Shown here: positions 7,346-16,443 of the stretch, in pieces
How positions within the stretch are numbered: the stretch's first letter is position 1
Layout: each line of letters opens with the position of its first letter
Origin: Spirillospora albida
GTDB taxonomy: Bacteria > Actinomycetota > Actinomycetes > Streptosporangiales > Streptosporangiaceae
Direction: 5' to 3'
Length of the DNA stretch: 64,000 nucleotides
Assembly (NCBI RefSeq): GCF_000718255.1
Contig: NZ_JOFJ01000007.1
Span: 124,001 to 188,000 of the forward strand
Position numbers and translations under genes: made by a program
The notes under the pieces: generated by a model
Told to the model about the DNA's origin: nothing
The model's database searches: none
The model's input: only the letters and a program-made list of their open reading frames with translations

Positions 7346-8227
7346 ATGAGCGTGCCTTCCGGCGCGGGACCCGTGGTCCTGCGCGCGATCCTGACGAGCG
7401 AGCTCCAGCGGCTCAGGCAGGAGCGCGGCGCGACGCAGGACCAGGTCGCCAACGCTCTCGACTGGTCGACCTCCAAGCTGATCCGGATCGAGGGCGGCGC
7501 GGTCGGCGTCTCCATCACCGATCTGCACGCCCTCCTCCGCTTCTACGGGCTCGGGGATGGAGCCTCCGAAGTGGCCGAACTGACGGAGATCGCCCGTGGC
7601 GCGCGCAAACGCGGCTGGTGGGACCTCTACAAGAACGACGTCCCGCAGGACTACCTGAGGTACATCGGCTACGAGGCGGGCGCCGCGACGATCCGTAGCG
7701 TCCAGCCTCTGGTCGTGCCGGGGCTGCTGCAGACCGAGGACTACGCGAACGCGATGACCATCGAGTTCGTGCAGTCGCCTCCTGACCGCGACATCGTCGT
7801 CGAGGTCCGCATACGGCGGCAGGAGGAATTGTTCTCCCGAGCCGACCAGCCGCAACTGCACATGGTGATCGACGAGGCCGTGCTGCGCCGCCGGGTCGGC
7901 GGCCAGCGCGATCCGGGGATCATGCCGCGCCAGCTGTCACTGCTGCTCGAGATGCTCACCAGGCCGAACATCACGATCGAGGTCATCCCCTTCTCCCAGG
8001 GTGCGCATTTCGGGGTGCTCGGCGGTTTCACGATCCTGGAGTTCGCCGACCCGCGACTCACCGACGTGCTCTACCTGGAGCGGCTCACTCTTTCGGCGCT
8101 TCCCGGTGCCGACCGGGACGCGAGGATCGCCGACTACCGGGCGGGATATGAGAATCTCAGAAAGCTCGTCCTGCCGGCCGAGGAGACGGCGCCGTTCATC
8201 GAAGACGTCATCGCTTCCATGGCCTGA
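7346..8227 (+). CDS. XRE-family helix-turn-helix regulator with DUF5753 domain
   Basis: A 293-residue protein. Residues about 15-70 form a Cro/CI-type HTH (ELQRLRQERGATQDQVANAL ... STSKLIRIEGG), followed by the long DUF5753 sensor-like domain with the hallmark stretch VPGLLQTEDYANA and a C-terminal LERLT...Y segment. Such regulators are abundant in Streptomyces and Actinomadura relatives and are nearly always followed by a small DUF397 protein, as here. The pairs affect development and secondary metabolism and have been likened to toxin-antitoxin-like modules, but this copy's target is unknown. A GTAAGGA-type ribosome site precedes the ATG. Confidence 0.92.
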   Translation: MSVPSGAGPVVLRAILTSELQRLRQERGATQDQVANALDWSTSKLIRIEGGAVGVSITDLHALLRFYGLGDGASEVAELTEIARGARKRGWWDLYKNDVPQDYLRYIGYEAGAATIRSVQPLVVPGLLQTEDYANAMTIEFVQSPPDRDIVVEVRIRRQEELFSRADQPQLHMVIDEAVLRRRVGGQRDPGIMPRQLSLLLEMLTRPNITIEVIPFSQGAHFGVLGGFTILEFADPRLTDVLYLERLTLSALPGADRDARIADYRAGYENLRKLVLPAEETAPFIEDVIASMA

Positions 8228-8409
8228 TCGCGGCGGCGTACCTTCTCGGCATGCTTGTCGGAAATGTGCCACTTGTTGTGAATTGAGGCTAGTAGTGCCG
8301 CGATTGTTTCCCTTGGAAATTGAGAAGACCGGGGGCGCGTGGTGCTAGGCAATTCAGGGGTGCTCTCGTAACATGCTCCTGTGATTCTCATGGGGCAGGA
8401 GGGCCTGGA

Positions 8410-8646
8410 GTGAGCCGGGCTGCGCGGCCGGCATCGGCGACCGCTGGAACAGAGGATGCGATCGTCCCGGACGCCGCGGCGTGCGTCTGGCGTACGGCGT
8501 CCGCCAGCGAGAACACGGAGTGCGTCGAGGTCTCCTCGGCCGGGTCCCGCGTGCTGATCCGGGACTCCAAGGATGTGGCGAGCGGCGTGATCGCGGTGCC
8601 TCGGCGGGTGTTCGGGGAACTCGTCGCCCGGTTGCGGGACGAATAG
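8410..8646 (+). CDS. DUF397 domain protein, partner of the XRE regulator
   Basis: A 78-residue acidic protein with the DUF397 signature: WRTASASENTECVEV, then a strand with VLIRDSKD, then a C-terminal helix (FGELVARLRDE). The GTG at 8410 is the start because AGGAGGG (8397-8403) lies 6 bases upstream; the frame remains open further 5' without another good site. DUF397 proteins accompany XRE/DUF5753 regulators and probably act with them as a cognate partner. The 180-bp gap between the genes is relatively AT-rich, and a TAACAT (8369-8374) could serve as a -10 element, so this gene may have its own promoter. Confidence 0.88.
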   Translation: MSRAARPASATAGTEDAIVPDAAACVWRTASASENTECVEVSSAGSRVLIRDSKDVASGVIAVPRRVFGELVARLRDE

Positions 8647-8767
8647 GTCGGGTCGGCGGGCGATCGCCGGTTCTGTCGGTGGGGGCGCCTATGGTCGGTG
8701 GTGAAGAGGGGCCGGGCCAAGGGGTGTCGGTCCATCCGTGACCGTGCCGAGTGAAGGTGACCACCTC

Positions 8768-9745
8768 ATGACCGACAGCACCATCGACAGCGGGCAGGAC
8801 TTCGAGCGGCTCGCCGATCCGTACCGGCGGGAACTGCTCGCGCACTGCTACCGGATGCTCGGGTCCATCCACGACGCCGAGGACCTCGTCCAGGAGACCT
8901 ATCTGCGGGCCTGGAAGTCCTACGGCGGGTTCGAGGGGCGGTCCTCGCTGCGGACGTGGCTGTACCGGATCGCCACGAACGCGTGCCTGACGGCGATCGA
9001 CCAGCGGGGGAACCGGCCGATGCCGTCGGGGCTCGGGGCGCCGGACAGCGAGCCCGAGCGGCCCGTCGTGGCGTCGCCCGAGGTGCCGTGGCTCGAGCCC
9101 GCGCCGGACGCCCTGGTCGGCGGAGACGCCTCCGATCCCGCGACGATCGTCGCGGCGCGGGAGAGCACCCGGCTGGCGTTCGTCGCGGCGCTGCAGCGGC
9201 TGCCCGCCAACCAGCGGGTGGCGCTGCTGCTGCGCGACGTCCTCAAGTGGCGGGCCGCCGAGGTGGCCGAGTTGATGGAGATCTCCACCGCCGCCGTCAA
9301 CTCGGCGCTGCAGCGGGCGCGGGCGCGGCTGGAGGAGGAGCCGCCGCTGCGCGACGACCTCGCCGAGCCCACGGACCCGGGGCGGAAGGAGCTCCTGGAG
9401 CAGTACGCGAAGGCGTTCGAGGACGCCGACGTGAACCGGCTCGTCGAGCTGTTCAAGAAGGACGCCGTGTGGGAGATGCCGCCGTACCCGCAGTGGTTCG
9501 TCGGCGCGGAGGGCATCGTCCGGCTGATCAAGGCGCAGTGCGGGCCGGAGCCGGGGGAGCTGCGGATGATCCCGACGACCGCCAACGGGCAGCCGGCGTT
9601 CGCGGTGTACCGGCGCGACGAGGACGGCGTCCACCGGCCGTTTCAGCTCCAGGTGCTCACCGTGACGCGGGACGGGGTGGCGCGGGTCGGCGCGTTCTTC
9701 GACACCTCGCTGTTCGGCGTGTTCGGGCTGCCCGAGACCGCCTGA
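8768..9745 (+). CDS. ECF sigma factor with C-terminal SnoaL-like domain (SigG/SigJ type)
   Basis: About 325 residues. Sigma region 2 is FERLADPYRRELLAHCYRML...DAEDLVQETYLRAWK (residues 10-55), with the RTWLYRIATNACL core after it. Region 4 is around 140-200 (LPANQRVALLLRDVLKWRAAEVAELM...AAVNSALQRAR). The last 120 residues form a SnoaL-like fold (YAKAFEDADVNRLVELFKKDAVWEMPP) as in mycobacterial SigG and SigJ, whose activity is thought to be controlled by this fused domain and not by a separate anti-sigma factor; none is encoded nearby. The ATG at 8768 has AAGGTG 8 bases upstream; a GTG at 8738 is the longer alternative. Confidence 0.9.
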   Translation: MTDSTIDSGQDFERLADPYRRELLAHCYRMLGSIHDAEDLVQETYLRAWKSYGGFEGRSSLRTWLYRIATNACLTAIDQRGNRPMPSGLGAPDSEPERPVVASPEVPWLEPAPDALVGGDASDPATIVAARESTRLAFVAALQRLPANQRVALLLRDVLKWRAAEVAELMEISTAAVNSALQRARARLEEEPPLRDDLAEPTDPGRKELLEQYAKAFEDADVNRLVELFKKDAVWEMPPYPQWFVGAEGIVRLIKAQCGPEPGELRMIPTTANGQPAFAVYRRDEDGVHRPFQLQVLTVTRDGVARVGAFFDTSLFGVFGLPETA

Positions 9746-9829
9746 CGCCCTCCGCCGAGCGGAATTCCCCTGACGTCGGCCGCTGAGCGGATACCTCCGG
9801 GCACCTTCGGACGCCGTCCGCCGGGCGGA
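9744..9829. repeat. pair of 20-bp imperfect direct repeats after the sigma gene
   Basis: Bases 9744-9763 and 9810-9829 share 18 of 20 positions, and each contains a small dyad of the form TCCGCC-N-GCGGA. They lie at the sigma gene stop and just downstream. They may act in termination or be a remnant of a duplication. Confidence 0.5.
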
Positions 9830-9998
9830 GAGCCGACGTGCCCCGGCGCCGGGCCGAGGCGGGCGAGACCGGCGCGATTCCCTTCACATCGTCTCGTTCG
9901 AGGCGGTGGTCTTCGGCGTGCCCGGAACCGAGTGGCGGTGCCGCTTCTTCCCGGCCGCCCTGAGATGCACATCACGTAATTTGGCAGGGCCTGAATTT

Positions 9999-10013
9999 TT
10001 GCGTACTGCGCAA
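9999..10013. promoter_or_regulatory. inverted repeat, candidate TetR autoregulatory operator
   Basis: TTGCGTACTGCGCAA has 5-bp perfect arms around a 5-base spacer and lies 20 bp before the ATG of the TetR gene that heads the MMPL operon. Position and symmetry fit an autorepression site. Confidence 0.5.
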
Positions 10014-10033
10014 GTTGGTCGTACCGTGGGCGT

Positions 10034-10645
10034 ATGACGGAAATCGGGCTGCGCGAGCGCAAGAAGGCCGCGACCCGTGCGGCGCTCAGCCGGGCGGCCG
10101 CGCGGCTCGCGGTCGAGCGCGGCGTGGACGGCGTGACGATCGAGGAGATCGCCGAGACCGCCGGCGTGTCGGCGCGCACCTTCCACAACTACTTCGCGGG
10201 CAAGGAGGAGGCGATCACCGCCCCGCTCACCGACGGGGTGCTCGCCATCCTCGACGGCCTGCGCGCCCGCCCGTCCGGCGAGCCGGTCTGGGACGCGCTG
10301 CACGCGGTCGTCGCGGGCCTGCTCGCGGAGGCGGCGGCGCAGCCGGCCGAGGCCGTCGCGCTGCTCCGCGTGATCAAGACGGACCCGTCGCTGGTCGCGA
10401 GCCGGCTGTGCGGGCTCGCCGAGATGCAGGGCCGGGTCGCCGGGCTGATCGCGGAGCGGACCGGCACCGACGCCGGACGCGACGTCTACCCGCACCTGGT
10501 CGCGGGCGCGGCGGGGGTCGCCATCCGCGCCGCCGTGGACCTGTGGTCGGACGACCCGTTCGGCACCGATCTCGGCGTCCTGATCGACACGGCGTTCGCG
10601 CAACTGCGCGCGGGACTGCCGCCGCCCGTCCCCGATCCCGTCTAG
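10034..10645 (+). CDS. TetR family transcriptional regulator of the MMPL operon
   Basis: A 203-residue TetR protein. The N-terminal HTH (residues about 10-55) reads RKKAATRAALSRAAARLA, then GVTIEEIAETAGVSARTFHNYF, then KEEAI, the canonical helix order. The C-terminal ligand domain is diverged, as usual. It precedes an MMPL transporter gene by about 90 bp on the same strand and has a dyad (9999-10013) in its own leader. The likely role is ligand-released repression of itself and the transporter. The inducing molecule is unknown. Confidence 0.92.
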   Translation: MTEIGLRERKKAATRAALSRAAARLAVERGVDGVTIEEIAETAGVSARTFHNYFAGKEEAITAPLTDGVLAILDGLRARPSGEPVWDALHAVVAGLLAEAAAQPAEAVALLRVIKTDPSLVASRLCGLAEMQGRVAGLIAERTGTDAGRDVYPHLVAGAAGVAIRAAVDLWSDDPFGTDLGVLIDTAFAQLRAGLPPPVPDPV

Positions 10646-10734
10646 CGGTCCCGCTCCCACCCCGGCCCGCTGTGCGCCCCCTTGAGTCCGCCCGGCGATG
10701 CCAAATAATCTTCTTTACCGATGGGAAAACTCTC

Positions 10735-12933
10735 TTGGCCACCCTGCTGTACCGGCTCGGCCGGTCCTCCTTCCGCCACCGGCGGCTCGTCGCCCTCCTG
10801 TGGGTGGGGCTGCTGGTGCTGTGCGGCGCCGGCGCCGCGGCCCTGAAGGGCCCCACGTCCACCGAGTTCTCGATCCCCGGCACGGAGTCGCAGCGCGCGA
10901 TCGACCTGCTGTCCGAGCGGATGCCGCAGGCCGCCGCGGACGGCGCCACCGCCCGCGTCGTGTTCGCGGCGAAGGACGGCGCGAAGGTCACCGACCCGGC
11001 CGCGAAGGCGGCCGTGCGCACGACCGTCGCGGCGCTCGGCGAGGAGCCGAACGTCGCGTCCGTCGTCGACCCGTTCGACGCGCGCTCGGTGTCCGCGGAC
11101 GGCCGGATCGCCTACGCCCAGGTGACCTACACCGTCACGCCGATCGAGGTCACCGAGGAGATGCGGGACGGCCTCGCCGCGGCGGGGCAGGCGGCGCGCG
11201 ACGCCGGGCTCCAGGTGGAGATGGGCGGCAGCGCGACCGAGACCATCCCCGAGCAGAGCGCCACCGAGATCATCGGCGTCGGCGTCGCGGCCGTCGTCCT
11301 CGTGATCACGTTCGGCTCGCTGATCGCGGCGGGCCTGCCGCTGCTGAACGCGCTGCTCGGCGTCGCGATCGCCATGTCGGTGATCACGGCCGCGACCGGC
11401 TTCATCGACATGAGCTCCACCACCTCGACGCTCGCGCTGATGCTCGGGCTCGCCGTCGCCATCGACTACGCCCTGTTCATCGTGTCCCGCTACCGGCACG
11501 AGCTGGAGGAGGGCCGCGAGGGCGAGGAGGCCGCCGGGCGCGCCGTCGGCACCGCCGGGTCCGCGGTCGTGTTCGCCGGCCTGACCGTCGTCATCGCCCT
11601 CGCCGGGCTCGCCGTCGTGGACATCCCGATCCTCACCGAGATGGGGCTCGCCGCCGCGTTCGCCGTGGTCGTCGCCGTCCTCATCGCGCTCAGCCTGCTG
11701 CCCGCCCTGCTCGGCTTCGGCGGGCGCCGCGTCCTCGGCGGGAGGATCCCCGGCCTGCGCGGCGACCGGACCGGGGACGGCCGGGAGCCGGCGGGGGCGC
11801 GCTGGGCGCGCGCCATCGTCCGCCGGCCGGTCCCGGTGCTGCTCGCGGCCATCGCCGCGCTGGGCGTGATCGCGATCCCCGCGACCGACCTGCGCCTCGG
11901 CCTGCCCGGCGACGAGATCGCCTCGCCCGACACCACCCAGCGCAAGGCGTACGACCTGCTCAGCGCGGGCTTCGGCGCCGGCGTCAACGGCCCGCTGCTC
12001 GTCGTGGTGGACGCCGGGAAGGCCGGTGCCGCGCCCGCCGCGGCGGCGAGGTTCGCCGGTGAGATCGAGCGGCTGCCGGACGTGGCCGCCGTGACCGCCC
12101 CCGTCCCGAACAAGGCCGGGGACACCGCGCTGCTGACCGTCGTCCCGAAGAGCGGTCCGGGCAGCCAGGCCACCGAGGACCTCGTCGCGGAGATCCGCGA
12201 CCGCGCCGACGCCACCGGCGCCGACGCGATGGTGACGGGGCAGACCGCGATGGCGATCGACGTTTCCGACAAGCTCGGCCAGGCCCTCGCGCCCTACCTC
12301 GCCCTCGTCGTCGGGCTCGCGTTCGTCCTGCTCATGCTGGTGTTCCGCTCCGTCCTCGTGCCGCTGAAGGCGACCCTCGGGTTCCTGCTCACGGTCGCCG
12401 CCACGTTCGGCGCGGTCGTCGCGGTGTTCCAGTGGGGCTGGCTCGCCGGGCTGCTCGGCGTCGAGGAGACCGGCCCGATCATGAGCCTGCTGCCGATCTT
12501 CCTGATCGGTGTCGTGTTCGGCCTCGCCATGGACTACCAGGTGTTCCTCGTGACCCGGATGCGCGAGGAGTTCGTGCACGGCGCCACGCCCAGGGACGCC
12601 GTCGTCATCGGGTTCGAGCACGGCGCCCGGGTCGTCACCGCCGCCGCGGTGATCATGATCGCGGTGTTCGCCGGGTTCATCGCCGCCGACGAACCGATGA
12701 TCAAGATGATGGGCTTCGCGCTCGCCGCCGGCGTCGCGGTCGACGCCTTCGTCGTCCGGATGACGATCGTCCCGGCCGTGATGGCGCTCGCCGGCCATGC
12801 CGCGTGGTGGCTGCCCGGATGGCTGGGGCGGATCCTGCCGAACGTCGACGTCGAGGGCGAGAAGCTGCGCGGGGTCCTGGCCGGGGCCCCCGCCCCGGTG
12901 GCCGACCGCGAACCCGACCCGGCCCGGGTCTGA
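10735..12933 (+). CDS. MMPL/RND family membrane transporter
   Basis: A 732-residue transporter with the RND/MMPL layout: one TM helix at the N terminus, a large external loop, a bundle of TM helices around residues 180-360, then a repeat of the same plan. LALMLGLAVAIDYALFIVSRYRHEL in the first half and GVVFGLAMDYQVFLVTRMREEF in the second are the paired motifs that carry the proton-relay aspartates. Relatives export lipids, siderophores or drugs. The start is the TTG at 10735, giving the usual N terminus (M)ATLLYRLGR; the frame is open further upstream but overlaps the tetR gene. It probably forms an operon with tetR and the PAP2 gene. Confidence 0.88.
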   Translation: MATLLYRLGRSSFRHRRLVALLWVGLLVLCGAGAAALKGPTSTEFSIPGTESQRAIDLLSERMPQAAADGATARVVFAAKDGAKVTDPAAKAAVRTTVAALGEEPNVASVVDPFDARSVSADGRIAYAQVTYTVTPIEVTEEMRDGLAAAGQAARDAGLQVEMGGSATETIPEQSATEIIGVGVAAVVLVITFGSLIAAGLPLLNALLGVAIAMSVITAATGFIDMSSTTSTLALMLGLAVAIDYALFIVSRYRHELEEGREGEEAAGRAVGTAGSAVVFAGLTVVIALAGLAVVDIPILTEMGLAAAFAVVVAVLIALSLLPALLGFGGRRVLGGRIPGLRGDRTGDGREPAGARWARAIVRRPVPVLLAAIAALGVIAIPATDLRLGLPGDEIASPDTTQRKAYDLLSAGFGAGVNGPLLVVVDAGKAGAAPAAAARFAGEIERLPDVAAVTAPVPNKAGDTALLTVVPKSGPGSQATEDLVAEIRDRADATGADAMVTGQTAMAIDVSDKLGQALAPYLALVVGLAFVLLMLVFRSVLVPLKATLGFLLTVAATFGAVVAVFQWGWLAGLLGVEETGPIMSLLPIFLIGVVFGLAMDYQVFLVTRMREEFVHGATPRDAVVIGFEHGARVVTAAAVIMIAVFAGFIAADEPMIKMMGFALAAGVAVDAFVVRMTIVPAVMALAGHAAWWLPGWLGRILPNVDVEGEKLRGVLAGAPAPVADREPDPARV

Positions 12934-12962
12934 CCCTGTCCCGGCGGCGAAGGACGGCATCG

Positions 12963-13757
12963 ATGAGGACCAAGCCGGGACGGCCCGCGCCCGTTCGCGA
13001 GCTGGTGCTGATCACCGTCCTGTTCGGGCTCTACAAGCTCGGACGGTTCTTCGCCGCCGGGAAGGTCGCGGACGCCTTCGACAACGCGCACGGGATCTGG
13101 CGCCTCGAACGGCTCCTCGCCCTGCCCAGCGAGACGGCCGTGCAGGAGGTCCTCCTGCGCCACGAGACCCTCGTGTACGCGGCGAACGGCTACTACGCCT
13201 ACGTCCACTTCCCCGCGACCGCCGCGTTCCTGCTCTGGATGTACCTGCGGCGGCCGACGCACTACCGGTGGATCCGGCGGCTGCTGGTGGCGCTGACGGG
13301 GGCCGGGCTCGTCCTGCACGTCCTCGTCCCCCTGGCCCCGCCGCGGATGCTCGCCATGACCGGGCTGATCGACACCGGCGCCCGGTTCGGCCCGGCGGTG
13401 TACGGGGCGCCGCACGCCGACTCGGTCGCCAACCAGTACGCGGCGATGCCGTCCCTGCACATCGGCTGGGCCGCCGTCGTCGCGTTCGGGCTCATCGCGA
13501 GCACGCGCACCCGGTGGCGCTGGCTGTGGGCGGCGCACCCCGTGCTGACCGTCGCGGTCGTGGTCGCCACGGCCAACCACTACTGGCTGGACGGCGTGGT
13601 CGTCCTCGCCCTGCTGTCCGCCGCCGCCCTGCTGGTGAGGCCCCCGCGCCGCGCCGCCGGCCCGGTGGGGCCGCCCGCGGCCCTGGACGGGCCGCGGGCG
13701 GAACGGGGCGGCGGTGAAGGCTCCGTTGCGGGGAGCGGTCCGGTCGCCGCCCGGTGA
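12963..13757 (+). CDS. PAP2-superfamily phosphatase/inositol-phosphotransferase-like membrane protein
   Basis: A 264-residue membrane protein with about six TM segments. The acid-phosphatase motifs are visible: YAAMPSLHIGWAAVVAFG (SxxxH-type motif near residue 165) and ATANHYWLDGVVVL (the H-x3-D motif near 205). The layout resembles the AUR1/inositol-phosphoceramide-synthase branch, common in actinobacteria. It would dephosphorylate or exchange lipid phosphate head groups at the membrane. GAAGGA lies 8 bases before the ATG. It starts 29 bp after the MMPL gene and is probably co-transcribed, hinting at a shared lipid substrate. The C-terminal 35 residues are low-complexity Gly/Pro/Arg. Confidence 0.82.
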   Translation: MRTKPGRPAPVRELVLITVLFGLYKLGRFFAAGKVADAFDNAHGIWRLERLLALPSETAVQEVLLRHETLVYAANGYYAYVHFPATAAFLLWMYLRRPTHYRWIRRLLVALTGAGLVLHVLVPLAPPRMLAMTGLIDTGARFGPAVYGAPHADSVANQYAAMPSLHIGWAAVVAFGLIASTRTRWRWLWAAHPVLTVAVVVATANHYWLDGVVVLALLSAAALLVRPPRRAAGPVGPPAALDGPRAERGGGEGSVAGSGPVAAR

Positions 13758-13770
13758 CCGGACCGGGCGA

Positions 13771-16440
13771 TCAGCCGCCGGGCGCCGCGCCCAGCGTGTC
13801 GAGCAGCTCGCCGACCGGCTGCAGCTTCTCGTACAGCAGCAGGACGGGCTCGCCCGGCCCCGCCATGCCGAGGGCGGACGTCAGCGCCGCCTTCAGGTCG
13901 CCGGCCGGATGGTGCCGGACGTCCGGGCGGCCGCGCCGCAGCCCGTCCACGATCAGCCGGGTCATCTCGCCGGGGCGGCGGCCCCGCAGGTCCTCGTCCT
14001 CGTAGACGACGACGCGGCCGAACGTCCCGGCGAGCGCCCGCGCCGTCTCCACGACGAGCGCGTCGGCCCGGTCGCCCGGCAGCGTGACCGCGGCGACCCC
14101 GGACCGGCCCCAGCGCCGCTCGACGAACGCGCCGATCGCCGCGACCGCGGCCGCGTTGTGCGCGTAGTCGACCAGGATCGGGTTGGACCCGAGCCGGTAC
14201 ACGCAGCCGCGGCCCGGGTTGCGGGTGTGCGGCTCGAACGTGCGCAGCGCCCGCGCGCCGACGTCCACCGGGACGCCGAGCGCCCTCGCGGCGGCCAGCG
14301 CCGCGAGGGCGTTCTCCACCACGTGCGCGGCGGCGCCGCCGTAGCAGCCCGCGACGTCCTCGACCGGCAGGATCCGGGTGCGGCGCTCGCCGCGCGCCTC
14401 GGTCAGCCAGCCGTGCTCGGCGAAGTAGGCGGTCCCGTTCGCGGCCAGGTGCTCGGCGATCCCCGGGGCGTCCGGCTCCGGCGCGAAGTAGCGGATCTCC
14501 AGGTCCCGCTCCCGGACGCGGGGCCGCCGCGCCATGCCCGCGCTCGCCGGGTCGGCGGCGTTCAGCACGAGGTGCCCGCCCGGCCGGACCTCCTCGGCGA
14601 CCAGCGCCTTGATCTCGATGAGGTCGTCCAGCGACAGCGCGCCGTCGACGCCGAGGTGGTCGGCGGTCACGTTCGTGACGACCGCGGCGTCCGCGCGGTC
14701 GTAGCCGAGGCCGCGGCGGACGATCCCGCCGCGCGCCGTCTCCAGCACCGCCGCCTCCACCGACCGGTCGCCGAGGACCATCTCGGCCGACCGGGGCCCG
14801 GACGCGTCGGACCGGTGCACCAGCCGCCCGCCGACGTACACGCCCTCGGTGGTGGTCATCCCGGTGCACAGCCCGTCCAGCTCCAGCATGTGCGCGATCA
14901 TCCGGACCGTCGTGGTCTTGCCGTTGGTGCCGGTGACGGACACGATCGGGATGCGCGACGGCATCCCGTCCGGATACAGCAGTCCGACGATGTCGCCCGC
15001 GACGTCGCGCGGCGCGCCCTCGTGCGGCTCCAGGTGCATCCGCAGGCCGGGCGCGGCGTTCACCTCCAGGACCCCCGCGGCGCCGCGCTCGGCGGGCGGC
15101 GGGGCCGCGATGTCGGGCAGCCGCAGGTCGATGCCGCACACGTCCATCCCGACGGTGGCGGCGGCCCGCACGCACAGCGCCGCGACGCCCGGGTGGACGT
15201 CGTCGGTCACGTCCCGGCTGGTCCCGCCGGTGGACAGGTTCGCGTTGCGGCGCAGCCACACCGTCTCCCCGGCGGCCGGGACCGTGTCCGGGCCGTGGCC
15301 CTGCCGGGTGAGCTGCGCGATCTCCGCCCGCCCGAGCGCCAGCCGGGTCAGCGGACGGTCGTGGCCCTCGCCCCGCGCCGGGTCGTCGTTGACCCGCGCG
15401 GCGAGCTCGGCGACCGTGGCCGCCCCGTCGCCGACGAGGTGCGCGGCGGTCAGCTCGGCGGCGGCCGCGACGCGCCCGCCGACGACGAGCACCCGGTAGT
15501 CCTTGCCCGGCACGTACGCCTCGACGAGCACCTCGCCCGCGTCCCCGGCCGCGGACGCGAACGCCGCCACCACCTCCGGCGGGGTGCTGAGCCCGATGTG
15601 CACGCCCTCGCCCTGGTGCCCGGCCACCGGTTTCAGGACGACCGGGCCGCCGATGTCGTGCAGCGCCTCCAGGGCCTCCGCCGGGGACGCGGCGATCCGC
15701 CCCTCGGGGACCGGGACCCCCGCGTCGGCGAGCAGCCGGTGCGCGAGCCGCTTGTCGGCCGCGACCTCCATCCCGATCGCCGAGGTGCCGTCCGTCATCG
15801 CGGCCCACAGGCTGCGCCGGTGCACGCCGTACCCGAGCCGCAGCAGGTTGAGGTCCCCGACCCGGTGGACCGGCACGTCCCGCTCCCGGGCGGCCCGCGC
15901 CAGCGCGGCCGTGCTCACCCCCAGCCGGCCCCGCTCATGACGGGCGCGGACGCGCGCCAGATCGTCGGCCAGGTCGGGCGCGCGGCCCTCCAGCACGCCC
16001 GTCACCAGCCGGATCGCGAGCCCGATCAGGTCGGTGACGACGGTGTCGCAGGACGGCTCGTCCAGCGGGCACTCCAGGATCACGTCGAACCGGCCGTCGC
16101 GGCCGCCGCCGTCGCGGTCCTGCGCGGCGCCGCCGGCGCGGACCGTCCGGCCGAAGTACACCTCGCGGCCGATCAGGCCGGACAGCTCGAGCGTGACGTG
16201 CTCGGTGACGTGTCCGAAGTAGGTGCCGCGCTCCATCGCCGCCAGCAGCCCGCCGGGCCGTCCGGCCGCGCAGTGGTGGGCGGCGAGGCCGGGCAGCGCC
16301 GCGACGAGCCGGCCGGCGAAGCCGGGGTGGTCGGTGGTCTCGTGGCCGGTCAGCCCCTGCAGATCGAGGCGGGCGACGGCGACGGGCCGGGACAGGTAGA
16401 CGTTCGGGCCGCCGAGGCGGCGCAGTCCGTCGAGCCGCAC
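13771..16440 (-). CDS. cphA: cyanophycin synthetase
   Basis: An 889-residue two-module ligase that builds the storage polymer multi-L-arginyl-poly-L-aspartate. The N-terminal region is followed by an ATP-grasp module (residues about 220-480: VVLKPVAGHQGEGVHIGL and LEVNAAPGLRMHLEPH), then a Mur-ligase-like module with the P-loop VTGTNGKTTTVRMIAHML near 505 and YAHNAAAVAAIGAF near 755. The length is typical of CphA (about 870-900). It begins at GTG 16440, three bases after the cyanophycinase stop, so the two genes form an operon for synthesis and mobilisation of nitrogen reserves. No arginase or isoaspartyl-dipeptidase gene is adjacent. Confidence 0.95.
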   Translation of the reverse strand: MRLDGLRRLGGPNVYLSRPVAVARLDLQGLTGHETTDHPGFAGRLVAALPGLAAHHCAAGRPGGLLAAMERGTYFGHVTEHVTLELSGLIGREVYFGRTVRAGGAAQDRDGGGRDGRFDVILECPLDEPSCDTVVTDLIGLAIRLVTGVLEGRAPDLADDLARVRARHERGRLGVSTAALARAARERDVPVHRVGDLNLLRLGYGVHRRSLWAAMTDGTSAIGMEVAADKRLAHRLLADAGVPVPEGRIAASPAEALEALHDIGGPVVLKPVAGHQGEGVHIGLSTPPEVVAAFASAAGDAGEVLVEAYVPGKDYRVLVVGGRVAAAAELTAAHLVGDGAATVAELAARVNDDPARGEGHDRPLTRLALGRAEIAQLTRQGHGPDTVPAAGETVWLRRNANLSTGGTSRDVTDDVHPGVAALCVRAAATVGMDVCGIDLRLPDIAAPPPAERGAAGVLEVNAAPGLRMHLEPHEGAPRDVAGDIVGLLYPDGMPSRIPIVSVTGTNGKTTTVRMIAHMLELDGLCTGMTTTEGVYVGGRLVHRSDASGPRSAEMVLGDRSVEAAVLETARGGIVRRGLGYDRADAAVVTNVTADHLGVDGALSLDDLIEIKALVAEEVRPGGHLVLNAADPASAGMARRPRVRERDLEIRYFAPEPDAPGIAEHLAANGTAYFAEHGWLTEARGERRTRILPVEDVAGCYGGAAAHVVENALAALAAARALGVPVDVGARALRTFEPHTRNPGRGCVYRLGSNPILVDYAHNAAAVAAIGAFVERRWGRSGVAAVTLPGDRADALVVETARALAGTFGRVVVYEDEDLRGRRPGEMTRLIVDGLRRGRPDVRHHPAGDLKAALTSALGMAGPGEPVLLLYEKLQPVGELLDTLGAAPGG

Positions 16441-16443
16441 GGG

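Noticed and set aside
10015..10734. Long N-terminal extension of the MMPL transporter
   Set aside because: It overlaps the TetR gene and has a non-coding composition. Family similarity begins at the TTG at 10735.
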